Shown here: piece by piece, positions 52,610-62,232 of the stretch
How the letters are laid out: each line of letters opens with the position of its first letter
Position numbering within the stretch: position 1 is the first letter of the stretch
NCBI GenBank assembly: GCA_035560795.1
Contig: DATMYV010000038.1
Location: forward strand, 1-64,000
Direction: 5' to 3'
DNA length: 64,000 nt
DNA from: Longilinea sp035560795
GTDB lineage: Bacteria > Chloroflexota > Anaerolineae > Anaerolineales > Anaerolineaceae
The notes under the pieces: model-generated
The model's database searches: none
The model's input: only the letters and a program-made list of their open reading frames with translations
What the model was told of the DNA's origin: nothing
Position numbers and translations under genes: made by a program

Positions 52610-54131
52610 CTGGCTGTGGATCATTATAATTTTAGCCGACATTCTTGTGCTGGCAGTGGTCATTTATTTCGCCACCCGTGCACTGAATGACCGGTTCCGC
52701 CGCGAATTGCAGGCACGCGCCGATAATTCGCTCAACCTGGCGAACGAAAAAGCTCGCATGATCGAGATCGAAGCCAAGGATAAAGCTCTAAAAATCTTGC
52801 AGGATGCAGAATCTGAAACGGTTCGCCGCCGTACCGAACTTTCTCATGAAGAAGAGCGGTTGCAGAAAAGACGCACTGAAATGGATGCCCGCTCTGACCG
52901 GGTTGAACTGAAAGAACAAACGCTGAATAAACGCCAAAGTGCTCTGGATAAACGGGCAAATGACGTCGAAAAAATGGCTTCAGAGCAAACCCTGGAACTT
53001 CAACGCGTTGCTCAAATGACCACCGAAGAAGCCCGGGCTGAATTGCTGGCCGGTGCTGAGAAGGAAGCCCGATCGGATATGGCTCGCATTATTCGCCAGA
53101 TTGAGGCGGAAGCCCGCGCGGAAGGTGACAAACGGGCCCGCGAACTAATTGCCGAAGCCATCCAACGGGTTGCATCCGACCATGTCTCCAGCGTGACCAC
53201 TTCAGTTGTTATCCTGCCGAATGAGGAGATGAAAGGACGCATCGTTGGCCGGAATGGCCGCAACATCCGCGCATTCGAACAGGCGGCTGGCGTGGACGTG
53301 ATTGTCGATGACACACCTGAAGCGGTCACCATTTCCTGCTTTGACCCCATCCGACGCGAAGTGGCCCGCCGTTCACTCGACCGATTGATCCAGGATGGCC
53401 GCATTCATCCGGCGCACATCGAGAAAATCCTGAACGAGGAACAAAAGGAAGTCGATCGTTCTGTTGTTGAAGCGGGCGAACAGGCTGCCTTCGATGCTGG
53501 CGTGGCTGGCCTGCATCCCGAAGTTATGAAAATGCTCGGCCGTTTGCGCTACCGCACCTCCTACGGCCAAAACCAATTGGCGCACGCCGTGGAAGTGGCC
53601 AAACTTTCAGCGGTTATTGCTGCCGAGCTGGGTGCTAATGTTGAATTATCCAAAGCCGCTGGGTTGCTTCACGACCTGGGGAAGGCCATGGATCACAACA
53701 CCGAAGGTACACATGCCATGATTGGCGCCGAATTCGCCAAACGGTACGGCGTCCATCCGAAGGTTGTCAATGCCATCGCAGCCCACCACCACGAAGTGGA
53801 ACAGGAAACAGTTGAAGCGATCATCGCCGAAGCCGCCGATGCCATTTCCGGCGCCCGGCCTGGCGCCCGCCGCGAAGATTTGGAACAGTACATTAAACGG
53901 CTGCGCAGCCTGGAAGAAATAGCCAATTCTTTCAAAGGCGTTCAGCAAAGCTACGCAATTCAGGCTGGACGCGAAGTGCGCATCATTGTCCGCCCGGACG
54001 ATATCGACGATCTTTCTTCCACCCGTCTGGCAAGAGATGTTGCCAAAAAGATCGAAGAAACCATGCAATATCCCGGACAGATAAAAGTTACAGTCATTCG
54101 CGAAACACGCGCAGTCGAATTCGCCCGTTAG
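52602..54131 (+). CDS. rny: ribonuclease Y
   Basis: The 509-residue protein has one N-terminal membrane helix (about 3-25), a long charged coiled coil (about 30-195), a KH domain (EEMKGRIVGRNGRNIRAFEQAAGVDVIV) and an HD domain (LLHDLGKAMDHNTEGTHAMIGAEFA, VVNAIAAHHHEVE). It is the membrane-bound endoribonuclease that starts mRNA decay in Gram-positive-type bacteria. The ATG at 52602 sits 8 bp inside recX and begins the membrane helix directly; an upstream in-frame ATG at 52581 is less likely. It is followed by a strong terminator. Confidence 0.97.
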   Translation: MDSWLWIIIILADILVLAVVIYFATRALNDRFRRELQARADNSLNLANEKARMIEIEAKDKALKILQDAESETVRRRTELSHEEERLQKRRTEMDARSDRVELKEQTLNKRQSALDKRANDVEKMASEQTLELQRVAQMTTEEARAELLAGAEKEARSDMARIIRQIEAEARAEGDKRARELIAEAIQRVASDHVSSVTTSVVILPNEEMKGRIVGRNGRNIRAFEQAAGVDVIVDDTPEAVTISCFDPIRREVARRSLDRLIQDGRIHPAHIEKILNEEQKEVDRSVVEAGEQAAFDAGVAGLHPEVMKMLGRLRYRTSYGQNQLAHAVEVAKLSAVIAAELGANVELSKAAGLLHDLGKAMDHNTEGTHAMIGAEFAKRYGVHPKVVNAIAAHHHEVEQETVEAIIAEAADAISGARPGARREDLEQYIKRLRSLEEIANSFKGVQQSYAIQAGREVRIIVRPDDIDDLSSTRLARDVAKKIEETMQYPGQIKVTVIRETRAVEFAR

Positions 54132-54148
54132 GTTATCCTGCCATAACA

Positions 54149-54180
54149 AAAACCGCGGAGAATAATTTCTCCGCGGTTTT
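54149..54180. terminator. bidirectional terminator after rny
   Basis: A 14-bp perfect stem (AAAACCGCGGAGAA and complement) with a 4-nt loop has A and T flanks on both strands, separating convergent rny and the M29 aminopeptidase gene. Confidence 0.95.
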
Positions 54181-54198
54181 TCAATCCGTCAGGTATTT

Positions 54199-55308
54199 TT
54201 AACCGACAAACTGGCCGTTTTGATAGAACAATTCGCCGTCCACGCGAATCTCAGCCTGTTGGCGCAGGTCGCAAATCATATCCCAGTGGATCGCGCTGCG
54301 ATTCAGTCCGCCTGTTTCGGGATAACTGGCGCCCAAGGCCATGTGAAATGTGCCACCGATTTTCTCATCATAAAGGATATTGCGGGTGAAACGGTCGATT
54401 TGGAAATTTGTACCGATTGCAAATTCGCCCAGGTAGCGCGAGCCAGTATCGCTATTCAACATTTGCTCCAGGAATACCTGGTTCTTGGCTGCGCTGGCCT
54501 TGACCACCTTACCTTGTTCGAAGACCAGTTCTACCCCTTCCACCGACCGGCCGCCATAAATGGCCGGGTAGGTAAAACGTACCCATCCGTTGACTGAATC
54601 CTCCACGGGACCGGTATAAATTTCGCCGTCCGGCAGATTGTGAATGCCGCAGGAATTCAGAAAGCGGCGGCCTTTGATGGATAGTGTCAGGTCAGCATTC
54701 GGACCATTGACAGTCACTTGTTCATGGCCTTGAATGCGGGAAATGATGGCTGCCTGTTGACGCTCGATGCCCTGCCAGTGCGCCACCGGATCTGGCGTAT
54801 CCTCGTCGGCATGGCATGCTCGAAAGACAAAATCCTGATATTCATGCCAGCCCATATCCGCTTCCATGGCATAAGCCTGTGTCGGGAATTGCGTGCTGAT
54901 CCAGCGCAATTTTCCTTCTGCCGCGCGTTGAAAAACAGCCGCCTGAATTTGCGCCACGGCTTTTTGCCGCCGTTGCTGGCGGACGGGGTCGACGTGCGAT
55001 AATAAACGGGTATTGGTCTCGGAGTAGATGCGAATGCGAACATCGAAAGTATCCGCCGCCAGTTTATGAAACACCGGGACAAAATCCAATTGATCATTGT
55101 CAGCCGCTTGAAAGAAGATTTCCTCCTGATCGGTGAGGCTCATCAGGATGTGCGGGTTTCCGCCCTGCTCTAAAACACGCCGATAGACCGCGCGCACCAG
55201 CGGCTCTGCCGCTGTGGTCGCTTCGATCATTACCCGCTCGCCTGGTCTTACCGCGGTGGAGTAATCCACCAGGATGCGTGCCATCTTTTCAACGCGAAGA
55301 TCGCTCAT
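54199..55308 (-). CDS. M29 family metal-dependent aminopeptidase
   Basis: The 369-residue product matches the thermophilic aminopeptidase (AmpS/PepS/aminopeptidase T) family: GERVMIEATTAAEPLVRAVYRRVLEQGG near the N-terminus, then NLPDGEIYTGPVEDSVNG, GVELVFEQGKVV, LGEFAIGTNFQI and the metal-site region FHMALGASYPETGGLNRSAIHWDMICDL. It removes N-terminal residues from peptides in the cytoplasm. GAGGG 6-7 nt before the ATG at 55308 sets the start. It is divergent from the oxidoreductase fusion gene. Confidence 0.94.
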   Translation of the reverse strand: MSDLRVEKMARILVDYSTAVRPGERVMIEATTAAEPLVRAVYRRVLEQGGNPHILMSLTDQEEIFFQAADNDQLDFVPVFHKLAADTFDVRIRIYSETNTRLLSHVDPVRQQRRQKAVAQIQAAVFQRAAEGKLRWISTQFPTQAYAMEADMGWHEYQDFVFRACHADEDTPDPVAHWQGIERQQAAIISRIQGHEQVTVNGPNADLTLSIKGRRFLNSCGIHNLPDGEIYTGPVEDSVNGWVRFTYPAIYGGRSVEGVELVFEQGKVVKASAAKNQVFLEQMLNSDTGSRYLGEFAIGTNFQIDRFTRNILYDEKIGGTFHMALGASYPETGGLNRSAIHWDMICDLRQQAEIRVDGELFYQNGQFVG

Positions 55309-55430
55309 ATTAACCCTCAAGGGATGGATGTGGCCTATTATAGTCCTCTTGACCCAGACCTGGCTTATAATTTATCCAGATGGCGGTAACACGGTCCGCT
55401 TTCAACACTCGTATCAGGATAAATCAAAGC

Positions 55431-57617
55431 ATGAAACAATTGCTTCAAAATATGCGCGATGGTAAAACACAAGTCGTTGAGGTTCCAGTACCTCAGCCGG
55501 GGCGAGGCACAGTCCTCGTTCGGGTGGCAACCTCGCTGGTCTCGGCTGGAACGGAACGAATGGTGGTTGAATTTGCCGGGAAGAGCCTGATCGGCAAAGC
55601 ACAAAGCCGGCCCGACCTGGTTCGCCAGGTAGTGGACAAGGCCCGGCGGGAGGGTATCGTCACAACGCTAGAATCTGCCTTCAACCGCCTGGATCAACCG
55701 ATGGTCTTGGGTTATTCCACGGCCGGAACCGTAATCGCAGTCGGCGAAGGCATTTCCGATTTCCGCGTGAACGACCGGGTCGCCTGTGCAGGCGGCGGGC
55801 ACGCAGTTCATGCTGAATACAATGTCATCCCAAAAAACCTTCTCACCCTGATTCCTGATAACGTTGATTTCGAATCTGCTGCTTTCACGACCCTGGGAGC
55901 CATCGCTCTGCAAGGGTTTCGCCTGGCACAACCTCAATTGGGTGATCAAGTGGCTGTGATCGGTTTGGGATTGCTCGGTCTGTTAACCGTGGGCATTGCC
56001 AAAGCAGCCGGCTGCCGTGTGTTTGGCGTCGATCTTGATGCGAAGCGGGTGGCGTTGGCCAGCCAGATGTGCGCTGATGCAGCTGTATGCCGCCCGGAGG
56101 GTGAAGAAAGCGGCAGAGCATTCACGGATGGACATGGTTTTGATTCCGTTTTGATTTGCGCGGATACCAAATCCAACGACCCAATTGAGTTAGCAGGGAC
56201 ACTGGCACGCGACCGCGGCCAGGTGGTTGCGGTTGGTGCAGTTGGCCTGGATATTCCGCGCAAGCTCTATTATGAAAAAGAATTGCACCTGCAAATTTCG
56301 CGGTCTTACGGGCCGGGACGGTATGATTCAGCTTATGAAGAACAAGGGATTGACTATCCATATGGCTACGTGCGCTGGTCCGAAGGCCGAAACCTGGCTG
56401 CCTTTGTGGAGTTATTAGCGTCAGGCCGGTTGGACGTCCATCCGCTCATTAGCCACCGCTTTGAAATCGATCAAGCCGCAGAAGCCTACGAATTAATTAC
56501 CGGAAAACAAACAGAGCCCTTCCTGGGTGTCCTGTTAACCTATCCACAGACAGCTCCAGCGCCTGCCAGCAAGGTTGAACTGCCTCACGCCCTTTCAGCC
56601 GCACAACCATTGAAGGGCGACCCTGGCCTTGGAATTCTGGGCGCAGGCAACTACGCCACTGCAGTTTTTCTTCCCAATGTCCAAAAGGTGGGAGGCGTAC
56701 AAAAAATCAGTGTTGCCACGGCATCTGGCGTCAGCGCCAGGCACGCAGCCCAACGGTATGGTTTTCAGTTCGCCTCCAGCTCCGAAGATGAACTATTGAA
56801 TGACCCGAATATTCAGGTGATTGCCATTCTCACGCGCCACCAGCACCATGCCCGTCAGGTGCTGGCCGCTCTGGATAAAGGCAAACATGTTTTTTGTGAA
56901 AAACCGCTTGCCATTTCACCTGCTGAACTGGATGAGATCGAGACCGTGCTGGCCGGTTTGAACGATCAATCGCCGCGCTTGACGGTTGGATTCAATCGCC
57001 GGTTTGCGCCATTCAGCCGCGAATTGCAGCATTTCCTGCAAAACCGCAGCGAACCCATGGCTGTTCATTACCGTGTAAATGCCGGCTTTTTACCCGCTTC
57101 ACACTGGCTGCACGACCCGCAGCAGGGCGGCGGACGCATTATCGGTGAGGGCTGCCATTTCATCGATTACCTCACCTGGCTGGTCGGGCAGTCGCCAGTA
57201 ACCGTGCAGGCAGCGGGTCTGCCGGATGGCGGCCGATATCATGAAGACAACGTCCAAGTGACATTCACCTTTCCGGATGGATCACTCGGTACGCTTACCT
57301 ATCTGGCTAACGGCGATAAAGCCTTCACCAAAGAGCGCATTGAAGTTTTCAGCAGCGGCCGCGTGGCCGTTTTGGATGATTTCCGTACCCTTACGCTGGT
57401 TCATGATGGGCACCGCACATTGATGCAATCGCGCCTCAGCCAGGACAAAGGTCACCGGGCCTGTTGGGAAAGTTTTCTTACAACAGTACGTAGCATGAAA
57501 GCACCGCCGATACCCTACAGCGATCTCATCGCCGTGACGCGTGCTTCCTTTGCTGCTGTCGAGGCTTTGCGAACGGGCAACACACAAACCTTATTGGCGC
57601 GTAACCCAGGAGAGTGA
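55431..57617 (+). CDS. fusion of zinc-type alcohol dehydrogenase and Gfo/Idh/MocA oxidoreductase
   Basis: The 728-residue protein joins two NAD(P)-dependent modules. About residues 1-360 are a medium-chain dehydrogenase (VAVIGLGLLGLLTVGIAKAAGCRVFGVD as the Rossmann loop), apparently without the usual structural-zinc cysteines. About 385-728 are a Gfo/Idh/MocA domain (GLGILGAGNYATAVFLPNV, HVFCEKPLAISPAELDEIE with the EKP motif, and GGGRIIGEGCHFIDYLTWL). Such bi-domain proteins occur in polysaccharide clusters next to heparinase-like enzymes, as here, and probably oxidise or epimerise a sugar. The stop is 3 bp before the hydrolase gene. The chosen ATG has a distant AGGAT site. Confidence 0.9.
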   Translation: MKQLLQNMRDGKTQVVEVPVPQPGRGTVLVRVATSLVSAGTERMVVEFAGKSLIGKAQSRPDLVRQVVDKARREGIVTTLESAFNRLDQPMVLGYSTAGTVIAVGEGISDFRVNDRVACAGGGHAVHAEYNVIPKNLLTLIPDNVDFESAAFTTLGAIALQGFRLAQPQLGDQVAVIGLGLLGLLTVGIAKAAGCRVFGVDLDAKRVALASQMCADAAVCRPEGEESGRAFTDGHGFDSVLICADTKSNDPIELAGTLARDRGQVVAVGAVGLDIPRKLYYEKELHLQISRSYGPGRYDSAYEEQGIDYPYGYVRWSEGRNLAAFVELLASGRLDVHPLISHRFEIDQAAEAYELITGKQTEPFLGVLLTYPQTAPAPASKVELPHALSAAQPLKGDPGLGILGAGNYATAVFLPNVQKVGGVQKISVATASGVSARHAAQRYGFQFASSSEDELLNDPNIQVIAILTRHQHHARQVLAALDKGKHVFCEKPLAISPAELDEIETVLAGLNDQSPRLTVGFNRRFAPFSRELQHFLQNRSEPMAVHYRVNAGFLPASHWLHDPQQGGGRIIGEGCHFIDYLTWLVGQSPVTVQAAGLPDGGRYHEDNVQVTFTFPDGSLGTLTYLANGDKAFTKERIEVFSSGRVAVLDDFRTLTLVHDGHRTLMQSRLSQDKGHRACWESFLTTVRSMKAPPIPYSDLIAVTRASFAAVEALRTGNTQTLLARNPGE

Positions 57618-57620
57618 GCA

Positions 57621-58289
57621 GTGAACCAACCTTCACAGCTATCCATAGCCAGTGTAAACAGCCGGCCGTTGTCCAACTTATTCTTTCCTGCTGATCATTC
57701 AAAGCATTGGTTGGCGCTAGTTCTTCCCGGCCTGGGTTACACTGCTGATATGCCCCTGCTTTACTACAGCAAAATGCTCCTCGTAAACCGCGGGGTGGAT
57801 GTGCTGCAGCTGATGCCAGCAACCCGATCGGAGGAGTTTCAAGCGCTGGATGCAGAAAGCCGGATCAATTGGCTGCGAAGCGAAATGCTGGCGGGTCTGG
57901 ATGCCGGATTGGCGCAAAACAGCTATGCCGGAATCGTGCTGGTCGGCAAATCGATCGGATCCATCAGTGTTGCTGCAGTACTATCAACAGCGGAATCCCG
58001 CCTGCCGACTTGCGTTGCGTGGCTCACCCCGCTTTTCCGCGAAAGGATTGTGATGGAAGCAGCCCTTTCCTGCAAAGGGCCTTCTTTCCTCCTGTGCGGC
58101 GGTGCTGACAGCACCTTTGAACCGGATAAATTGGAACTGATCCTGAAATCCAATCAAAGGGCTGTTGCCCTGGTCATAAACGGAGCTGATCACAGTCTTG
58201 AAATTGACGGTGAAGAAGAAAGAACGTTCCAGGCATTACAGCAAGGCATGCAGGCCCTCGGATCCTTCCTGGACAACGCAATACAATAA
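57621..58289 (+). CDS. small alpha/beta hydrolase
   Basis: The 222-residue protein has the alpha/beta hydrolase pattern: the oxyanion-side strand WLALVLPGLGYTADMPLL, the nucleophile elbow VGKSIGS (Ser in a GxSxG variant, G-K-S-I-G), an aspartate in LCGGADSTFEPD and the histidine in INGADHSLEIDG. It resembles KANL3/Tex30-like dienelactone hydrolase relatives. It starts with GTG just after AGGAG and lies between the oxidoreductase fusion and heparinase-like genes, so a de-esterification step on a glycan is possible but unproven. Confidence 0.8.
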   Translation: MNQPSQLSIASVNSRPLSNLFFPADHSKHWLALVLPGLGYTADMPLLYYSKMLLVNRGVDVLQLMPATRSEEFQALDAESRINWLRSEMLAGLDAGLAQNSYAGIVLVGKSIGSISVAAVLSTAESRLPTCVAWLTPLFRERIVMEAALSCKGPSFLLCGGADSTFEPDKLELILKSNQRAVALVINGADHSLEIDGEEERTFQALQQGMQALGSFLDNAIQ

Positions 58290-58312
58290 CCCAGACAATC
58301 ATTGAAAACCTG

Positions 58313-60253
58313 ATGAGCAAAAAAACTGGCTGGCAAAACCAGGTAAAGTCATTTTTTCAACTCGGGTTGGAACACTCCAGCCTGTATGGTTTGTATCAAT
58401 TCGGATTGAAATCCGGACAAATCACCCGCCAGACCCCCATTCACGCCATCCAACCGGAAGACGGCATTCCTTTAACCTTCCCCTGGCAAATTCCTGACCG
58501 GCAAGCTTTGTCAAAAGTCATTGGGGAAAATGAAAAGGAATTGCGAATCGAGGCGGAGGAAATTCTTCGCGGTCAGTTTCGCTGCTTCGGCGGGCCGCTA
58601 AAACCCATACTACTGCGGCCTGCGGCGATTCCGCCGGAGCATTGGACCATTGCCACCATCGAATCGCTTCAACAGGATATCAAATGGTTCTGGGAACCAG
58701 CGCGCTTCGGTTGGGTATTTCTCCTGGCGCGGGCTTACACGTGTTTTGACAATGAGAAATACGCTCAGTTCTTCTGGGAGAAGCTGGAAGAGTTTATTGC
58801 CTTTAACCCGGCTAATGGCGGACCAAATTGGGCCTCAGCCCAGGAAGTAGCCATCCGGTTGATGGCTGTGGCCTTTGCGGCTGGCGTCTTTCGAGAATCA
58901 CCCCACTCCACGCCGCTACGGATGGAACTATTGCGCGGTTTTGTCCGCGCGCACGCTGACCGCATACCGGCGACGCTTAATTATTCGCGTGCCCAAAACA
59001 ATAACCATCTGCTCACCGAAGCAGCCGGGCTATGGACAGCTTCCATTCTGTTGCATGGGGATCCAGCTGCGCGACGATGGATTGCACTTGGACAGGCTAA
59101 CTTTAACCGCGGTATCCTCAAACAGGTGGCGTTGGATGGAAGTTATGCGCAATATTCCAATAATTATCACCGCGTGCTGCTGCGTTGCGCATTATGGATC
59201 TACGGGCTGTATCAAGGGAGACAAACAGCGCAACAGATATTTACAGTGCCGACGCTCACACGGCTGAGGGCGGCAGTTCGTTACCTGCTGGTTCAAACCG
59301 ATTTGAACAACGGAGCAGTTCCCAACTACGGGCACAACGATGGCGCCAACATTCTTCCGCTGTCTGTGGCAGACTATGGAGATTATCGTCCGACCCTTCA
59401 GGCTGCAGGACGTATTTTCCTAGACATGGATCCATATCCGGCGGGTCCCTGGGATGAAACCTGTTTGTGGCTTGGTTACCAGCCGCCGTCCCGGGATTTG
59501 GCTATTCCCAAAATACACGATTCGCCTGCTGTGTTAAAGCTCGCAAACCCGGATTCATGGGCAGTTTTACGGGCGACTACTTTTCATTCCCGCCCGGCGC
59601 ATGCCGACCAATTGCATGTGGATTTATGGTATCAAGGCAAAGCCTTGGCCCTGGACGCGGGTACATACGCATACAATGAACCGGCTCCCTGGGAAAATGC
59701 CCTGGCCAGTGTTGCCGTTCACAACACAGTTCAGGTCGATGATATCGAACCAATGACGCGGGCGGGGCGGTTTTTGTGGTTGGATTGGGACCAGGCTGAA
59801 TTGCTAAAGCGGGATGCTGCCGGCGGTGAAATTGCGGCCAGGCGTAACGGTTACCGCCGCATAGGCGTTGGACATGAAAGGCGTTTGTCCAATCCTTCCG
59901 GAAAAGAATGGCAGATACTGGATAAAATGACTGCCAGCAACCACAAATTTCGCCTTCATATTATCCGTTTACACTGGCTGATAACTGATTTGCCCTGGTC
60001 CCTGGATGGGAATGCCCTGGAACTCCGCTATCCGGCGGCCGGCCTTATTCGCCTGACAATCAATTGCCCAACAACTGGAATTCTGACATTGGACCGGGCC
60101 GGCGAACGCCTCTACGGCTCCGGCGCTTCTCCAGCGATTTCAGGCTGGGTTTCACCCACCTATGGTGTCCGGCTACCAGCTTTGTCGTTGTCCGTCACCT
60201 GGCAAAGCGCTTTGCCGCTTGAAATTACCTCCCGCTGGCAATTGCCTGGCTGA
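58313..60253 (+). CDS. heparinase II/III family protein
   Basis: The 646-residue protein has an alpha/alpha-toroid N-terminal domain (about 60-390; WFWEPARFGWVFLLARAY, YSRAQNNNHLLTEAAGLW, DGSYAQYSNNYHRVLL with the family Asn/His/Tyr catalytic candidates) and a beta-sandwich heparinase II/III domain (about 420-640; RPAHADQLHVDLWYQGKALALDAGTY). No signal peptide is visible, so it may act in the cytoplasm or be exported another way. Such proteins accompany MocA-type fusions in capsule or exopolysaccharide clusters, where they may cleave or modify uronic-acid glycans. The ribosome-binding site is weak. Confidence 0.88.
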   Translation: MSKKTGWQNQVKSFFQLGLEHSSLYGLYQFGLKSGQITRQTPIHAIQPEDGIPLTFPWQIPDRQALSKVIGENEKELRIEAEEILRGQFRCFGGPLKPILLRPAAIPPEHWTIATIESLQQDIKWFWEPARFGWVFLLARAYTCFDNEKYAQFFWEKLEEFIAFNPANGGPNWASAQEVAIRLMAVAFAAGVFRESPHSTPLRMELLRGFVRAHADRIPATLNYSRAQNNNHLLTEAAGLWTASILLHGDPAARRWIALGQANFNRGILKQVALDGSYAQYSNNYHRVLLRCALWIYGLYQGRQTAQQIFTVPTLTRLRAAVRYLLVQTDLNNGAVPNYGHNDGANILPLSVADYGDYRPTLQAAGRIFLDMDPYPAGPWDETCLWLGYQPPSRDLAIPKIHDSPAVLKLANPDSWAVLRATTFHSRPAHADQLHVDLWYQGKALALDAGTYAYNEPAPWENALASVAVHNTVQVDDIEPMTRAGRFLWLDWDQAELLKRDAAGGEIAARRNGYRRIGVGHERRLSNPSGKEWQILDKMTASNHKFRLHIIRLHWLITDLPWSLDGNALELRYPAAGLIRLTINCPTTGILTLDRAGERLYGSGASPAISGWVSPTYGVRLPALSLSVTWQSALPLEITSRWQLPG

Positions 60254-60282
60254 GCATACCGGGTTTTCAGTATCTTTTAAGA

Positions 60283-60288
60283 TAAAAT
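60283..60288 (+). promoter_or_regulatory. candidate -10 of a leaderless promoter for the GT4 gene
   Basis: TAAAAT ends 6 nt before the ATG at 60295, which has no ribosome-binding site. No good -35 is seen. A promoter here would drive the glycosyltransferase and the phoB/phoR-type genes apart from the upstream operon. Confidence 0.4.
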
Positions 60289-60294
60289 GTTAAT

Positions 60295-61521
60295 ATGCAT
60301 ATTCTGCTGATCCATCAAGCCTTTGCTGCGCTGGATGAAGCTGGCGGCACTCGCCATATAGAAATGGCACGCTTGCTGGTGCAAAAAGGCCATCAGGTTA
60401 CCATCATTTCCAGCCCGATAAGTTACTTGACTGGAAAAACGCGATTGGACCGAATCCGTTGGGTGGATAAAGATCATCCAGAGCCAGGCATCACAATTCT
60501 GCGAACGTACACCTACCCCGCCTTGCACCGCAGCTTCTTCCACCGGGTGCTGAGCTTTCTGAGTTTTATGGTGTCTTCCTTTGTCGTCGGTCTTGGCGTT
60601 GCCAATGTGAGCCTGGTGTGGGGTACATCACCCCCCATTTTTCAGGGATTAACCGCCTGGATGCTGGCCCGCCTGAAACGGAAACCATTTTTATTTGAAG
60701 TACGCGATCTCTGGCCTGCTTTTGCAATCGGGATGGGCGTGCTGCGAAACCCGATTCTGATTCGTTTATCGCAAGGGCTGGAACGTTTCCTATACCGGCA
60801 CGCAGACCGGGTCATGGTCAATTCGCCCGGTTTTATCGACCATGTCACCGCTCGCGGTGCACGGTGGGTTGAATTAATCCCTAACGGGGCTGATCCTGCC
60901 ATGTTCGATCCGCAGGGCCGGGGCGATCAATTCCGAAAAGAGCACAATCTGAATAACCATTTTGTGGCCATGTATGCGGGCGCTCATGGACTTTCCAATG
61001 ACCTGGGGGTGGTGTTGGACGCTGCAGAGGAATTAATAGACCAGCAAGCAATCAAATTTGTGCTGGTAGGCGATGGGAAAGAAAAGAAACCATTGCAGGC
61101 TCAAGCTGCAGCCCGGCATTTGGAGAACCTCGTGTTTGTACCACCCGTGCCCAAAAGCCGCATGGCTGAGGTGCTGGCAGCTTCGGATGCTTGCATTGCA
61201 ATTTTGAAACCGCTTGATTTATACAAAACCACCTATCCCAATAAGGTCTTTGACTATATGGCCGCCAGCCGGCCGGTGGTGTTGGCAATTGATGGCGTGA
61301 TCCGTGATGTTGTTGAAGAAGCTGGCGCCGGAATTGTCGTCCCGCCAGGCGATGCTCACGCCTTGGCAAAGGCAGTCAGAGACCTGGCTGCAGACCGCAA
61401 GCGCAGTTCCGAAATCGGTGAGGCAGGTCGGCGTTGTATCGAGGATAAATTCAATCGCAATGCCATGGCCGGAAAACTTGTTTTACTGCTCGAGGAAATG
61501 GGGAGGATACATGGCGGATAA
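60295..61521 (+). CDS. family 4 glycosyltransferase (WcaI/WbuB-like)
   Basis: The 408-residue GT-B protein shows ILLIHQAFAALDEAGGTRHIEMARLLVQKGH at the N-terminus, FLFEVRDLWPAFAIGMG, and the donor-site pattern of GT4 enzymes. That pattern includes IPNGADPAMFDP, MYAGAHGLSNDLGVVLDAA, FVLVGDGKEKKPL, VFVPPVPKSRMAEVLAASDACI and YPNKVFDYMAASRPVV. It resembles WbuB-type FucNAc or other amino-sugar transferases acting on lipid-linked glycans. It overlaps the response regulator gene by 11 bp. Confidence 0.92.
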   Translation: MHILLIHQAFAALDEAGGTRHIEMARLLVQKGHQVTIISSPISYLTGKTRLDRIRWVDKDHPEPGITILRTYTYPALHRSFFHRVLSFLSFMVSSFVVGLGVANVSLVWGTSPPIFQGLTAWMLARLKRKPFLFEVRDLWPAFAIGMGVLRNPILIRLSQGLERFLYRHADRVMVNSPGFIDHVTARGARWVELIPNGADPAMFDPQGRGDQFRKEHNLNNHFVAMYAGAHGLSNDLGVVLDAAEELIDQQAIKFVLVGDGKEKKPLQAQAAARHLENLVFVPPVPKSRMAEVLAASDACIAILKPLDLYKTTYPNKVFDYMAASRPVVLAIDGVIRDVVEEAGAGIVVPPGDAHALAKAVRDLAADRKRSSEIGEAGRRCIEDKFNRNAMAGKLVLLLEEMGRIHGG

Positions 61522-62230
61522 AATTCTGGTTGTGGATGATGAAATTTCTCTGCTTGAGACGCTGGAATACAACCTCAGGAAACAGGGTTATGAAGTGGAA
61601 ACGGCCAGCGATGGGCCAAATGCGCTTTCCCTCGCGCGCAGCATTCGTCCAGATCTAATCGTTTTGGATTTGATGCTGCCCGGCATGGATGGGTTCGAGG
61701 TTTGCCGCGAAATTCGTAAAGACATGTCCATGCCTGTGTTGATGCTTACAGCACGCGATGATGAGATCGACCGGGTTGTGGGTTTGGAGGTCGGGGCGGA
61801 TGACTATTTAACCAAACCCTTTAGCATGCGTGAACTGATGGCAAGGGTTAAAGCGCTTCTTCGCCGGGTTCGAATCATCCGCGAGGAATTCACTGCCTCT
61901 TCTCAAACGGCAGAAACGCCATCTCCCGCCACAATGCTGCAATTTGGACCGCTAGCCATCAACCTGTCAAAGCACGAAGTGCGCCTCAATGATCTACCGC
62001 TCGCGCTCAAACCCAAAGAATATGAATTATTGGTCTATCTTGCCCAACATAAGGGCATTGTTCTTTCTCGTGATCACATCCTTGAAAATGTCTGGGGCTG
62101 GAATTTTACTGGTGACAGCCGTACAGTGGATGTGCATATTCGATGGTTGCGGGAAAAAATTGAAGAAAATCCATCCAACCCGGTACGGCTCATCACCGTG
62201 CGGGGAGTTGGTTATCGGTTCGAGGGGTAG
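61511..62230 (+). CDS. OmpR/PhoB family response regulator
   Basis: The 239-residue protein has a receiver domain (ILVVDDEISLLETLEYNL, phosphorylation site D53 in LIVLDLMLPGMDG, switch residues in MLTARD and TKPF) and a winged-helix DNA-binding domain (KPKEYELLVYLAQHKGIVLSRDHILENVWGW, RTVDVHIRWLREKIE, TVRGVGYRFEG). It resembles PhoB/PhoP/WalR. GGAGG 4-5 nt before the ATG, inside the end of the GT4 gene, sets the start. The sensor kinase gene follows after 2 bp. Confidence 0.96.
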   Translation: MADKILVVDDEISLLETLEYNLRKQGYEVETASDGPNALSLARSIRPDLIVLDLMLPGMDGFEVCREIRKDMSMPVLMLTARDDEIDRVVGLEVGADDYLTKPFSMRELMARVKALLRRVRIIREEFTASSQTAETPSPATMLQFGPLAINLSKHEVRLNDLPLALKPKEYELLVYLAQHKGIVLSRDHILENVWGWNFTGDSRTVDVHIRWLREKIEENPSNPVRLITVRGVGYRFEG

Positions 62231-62232
62231 CC

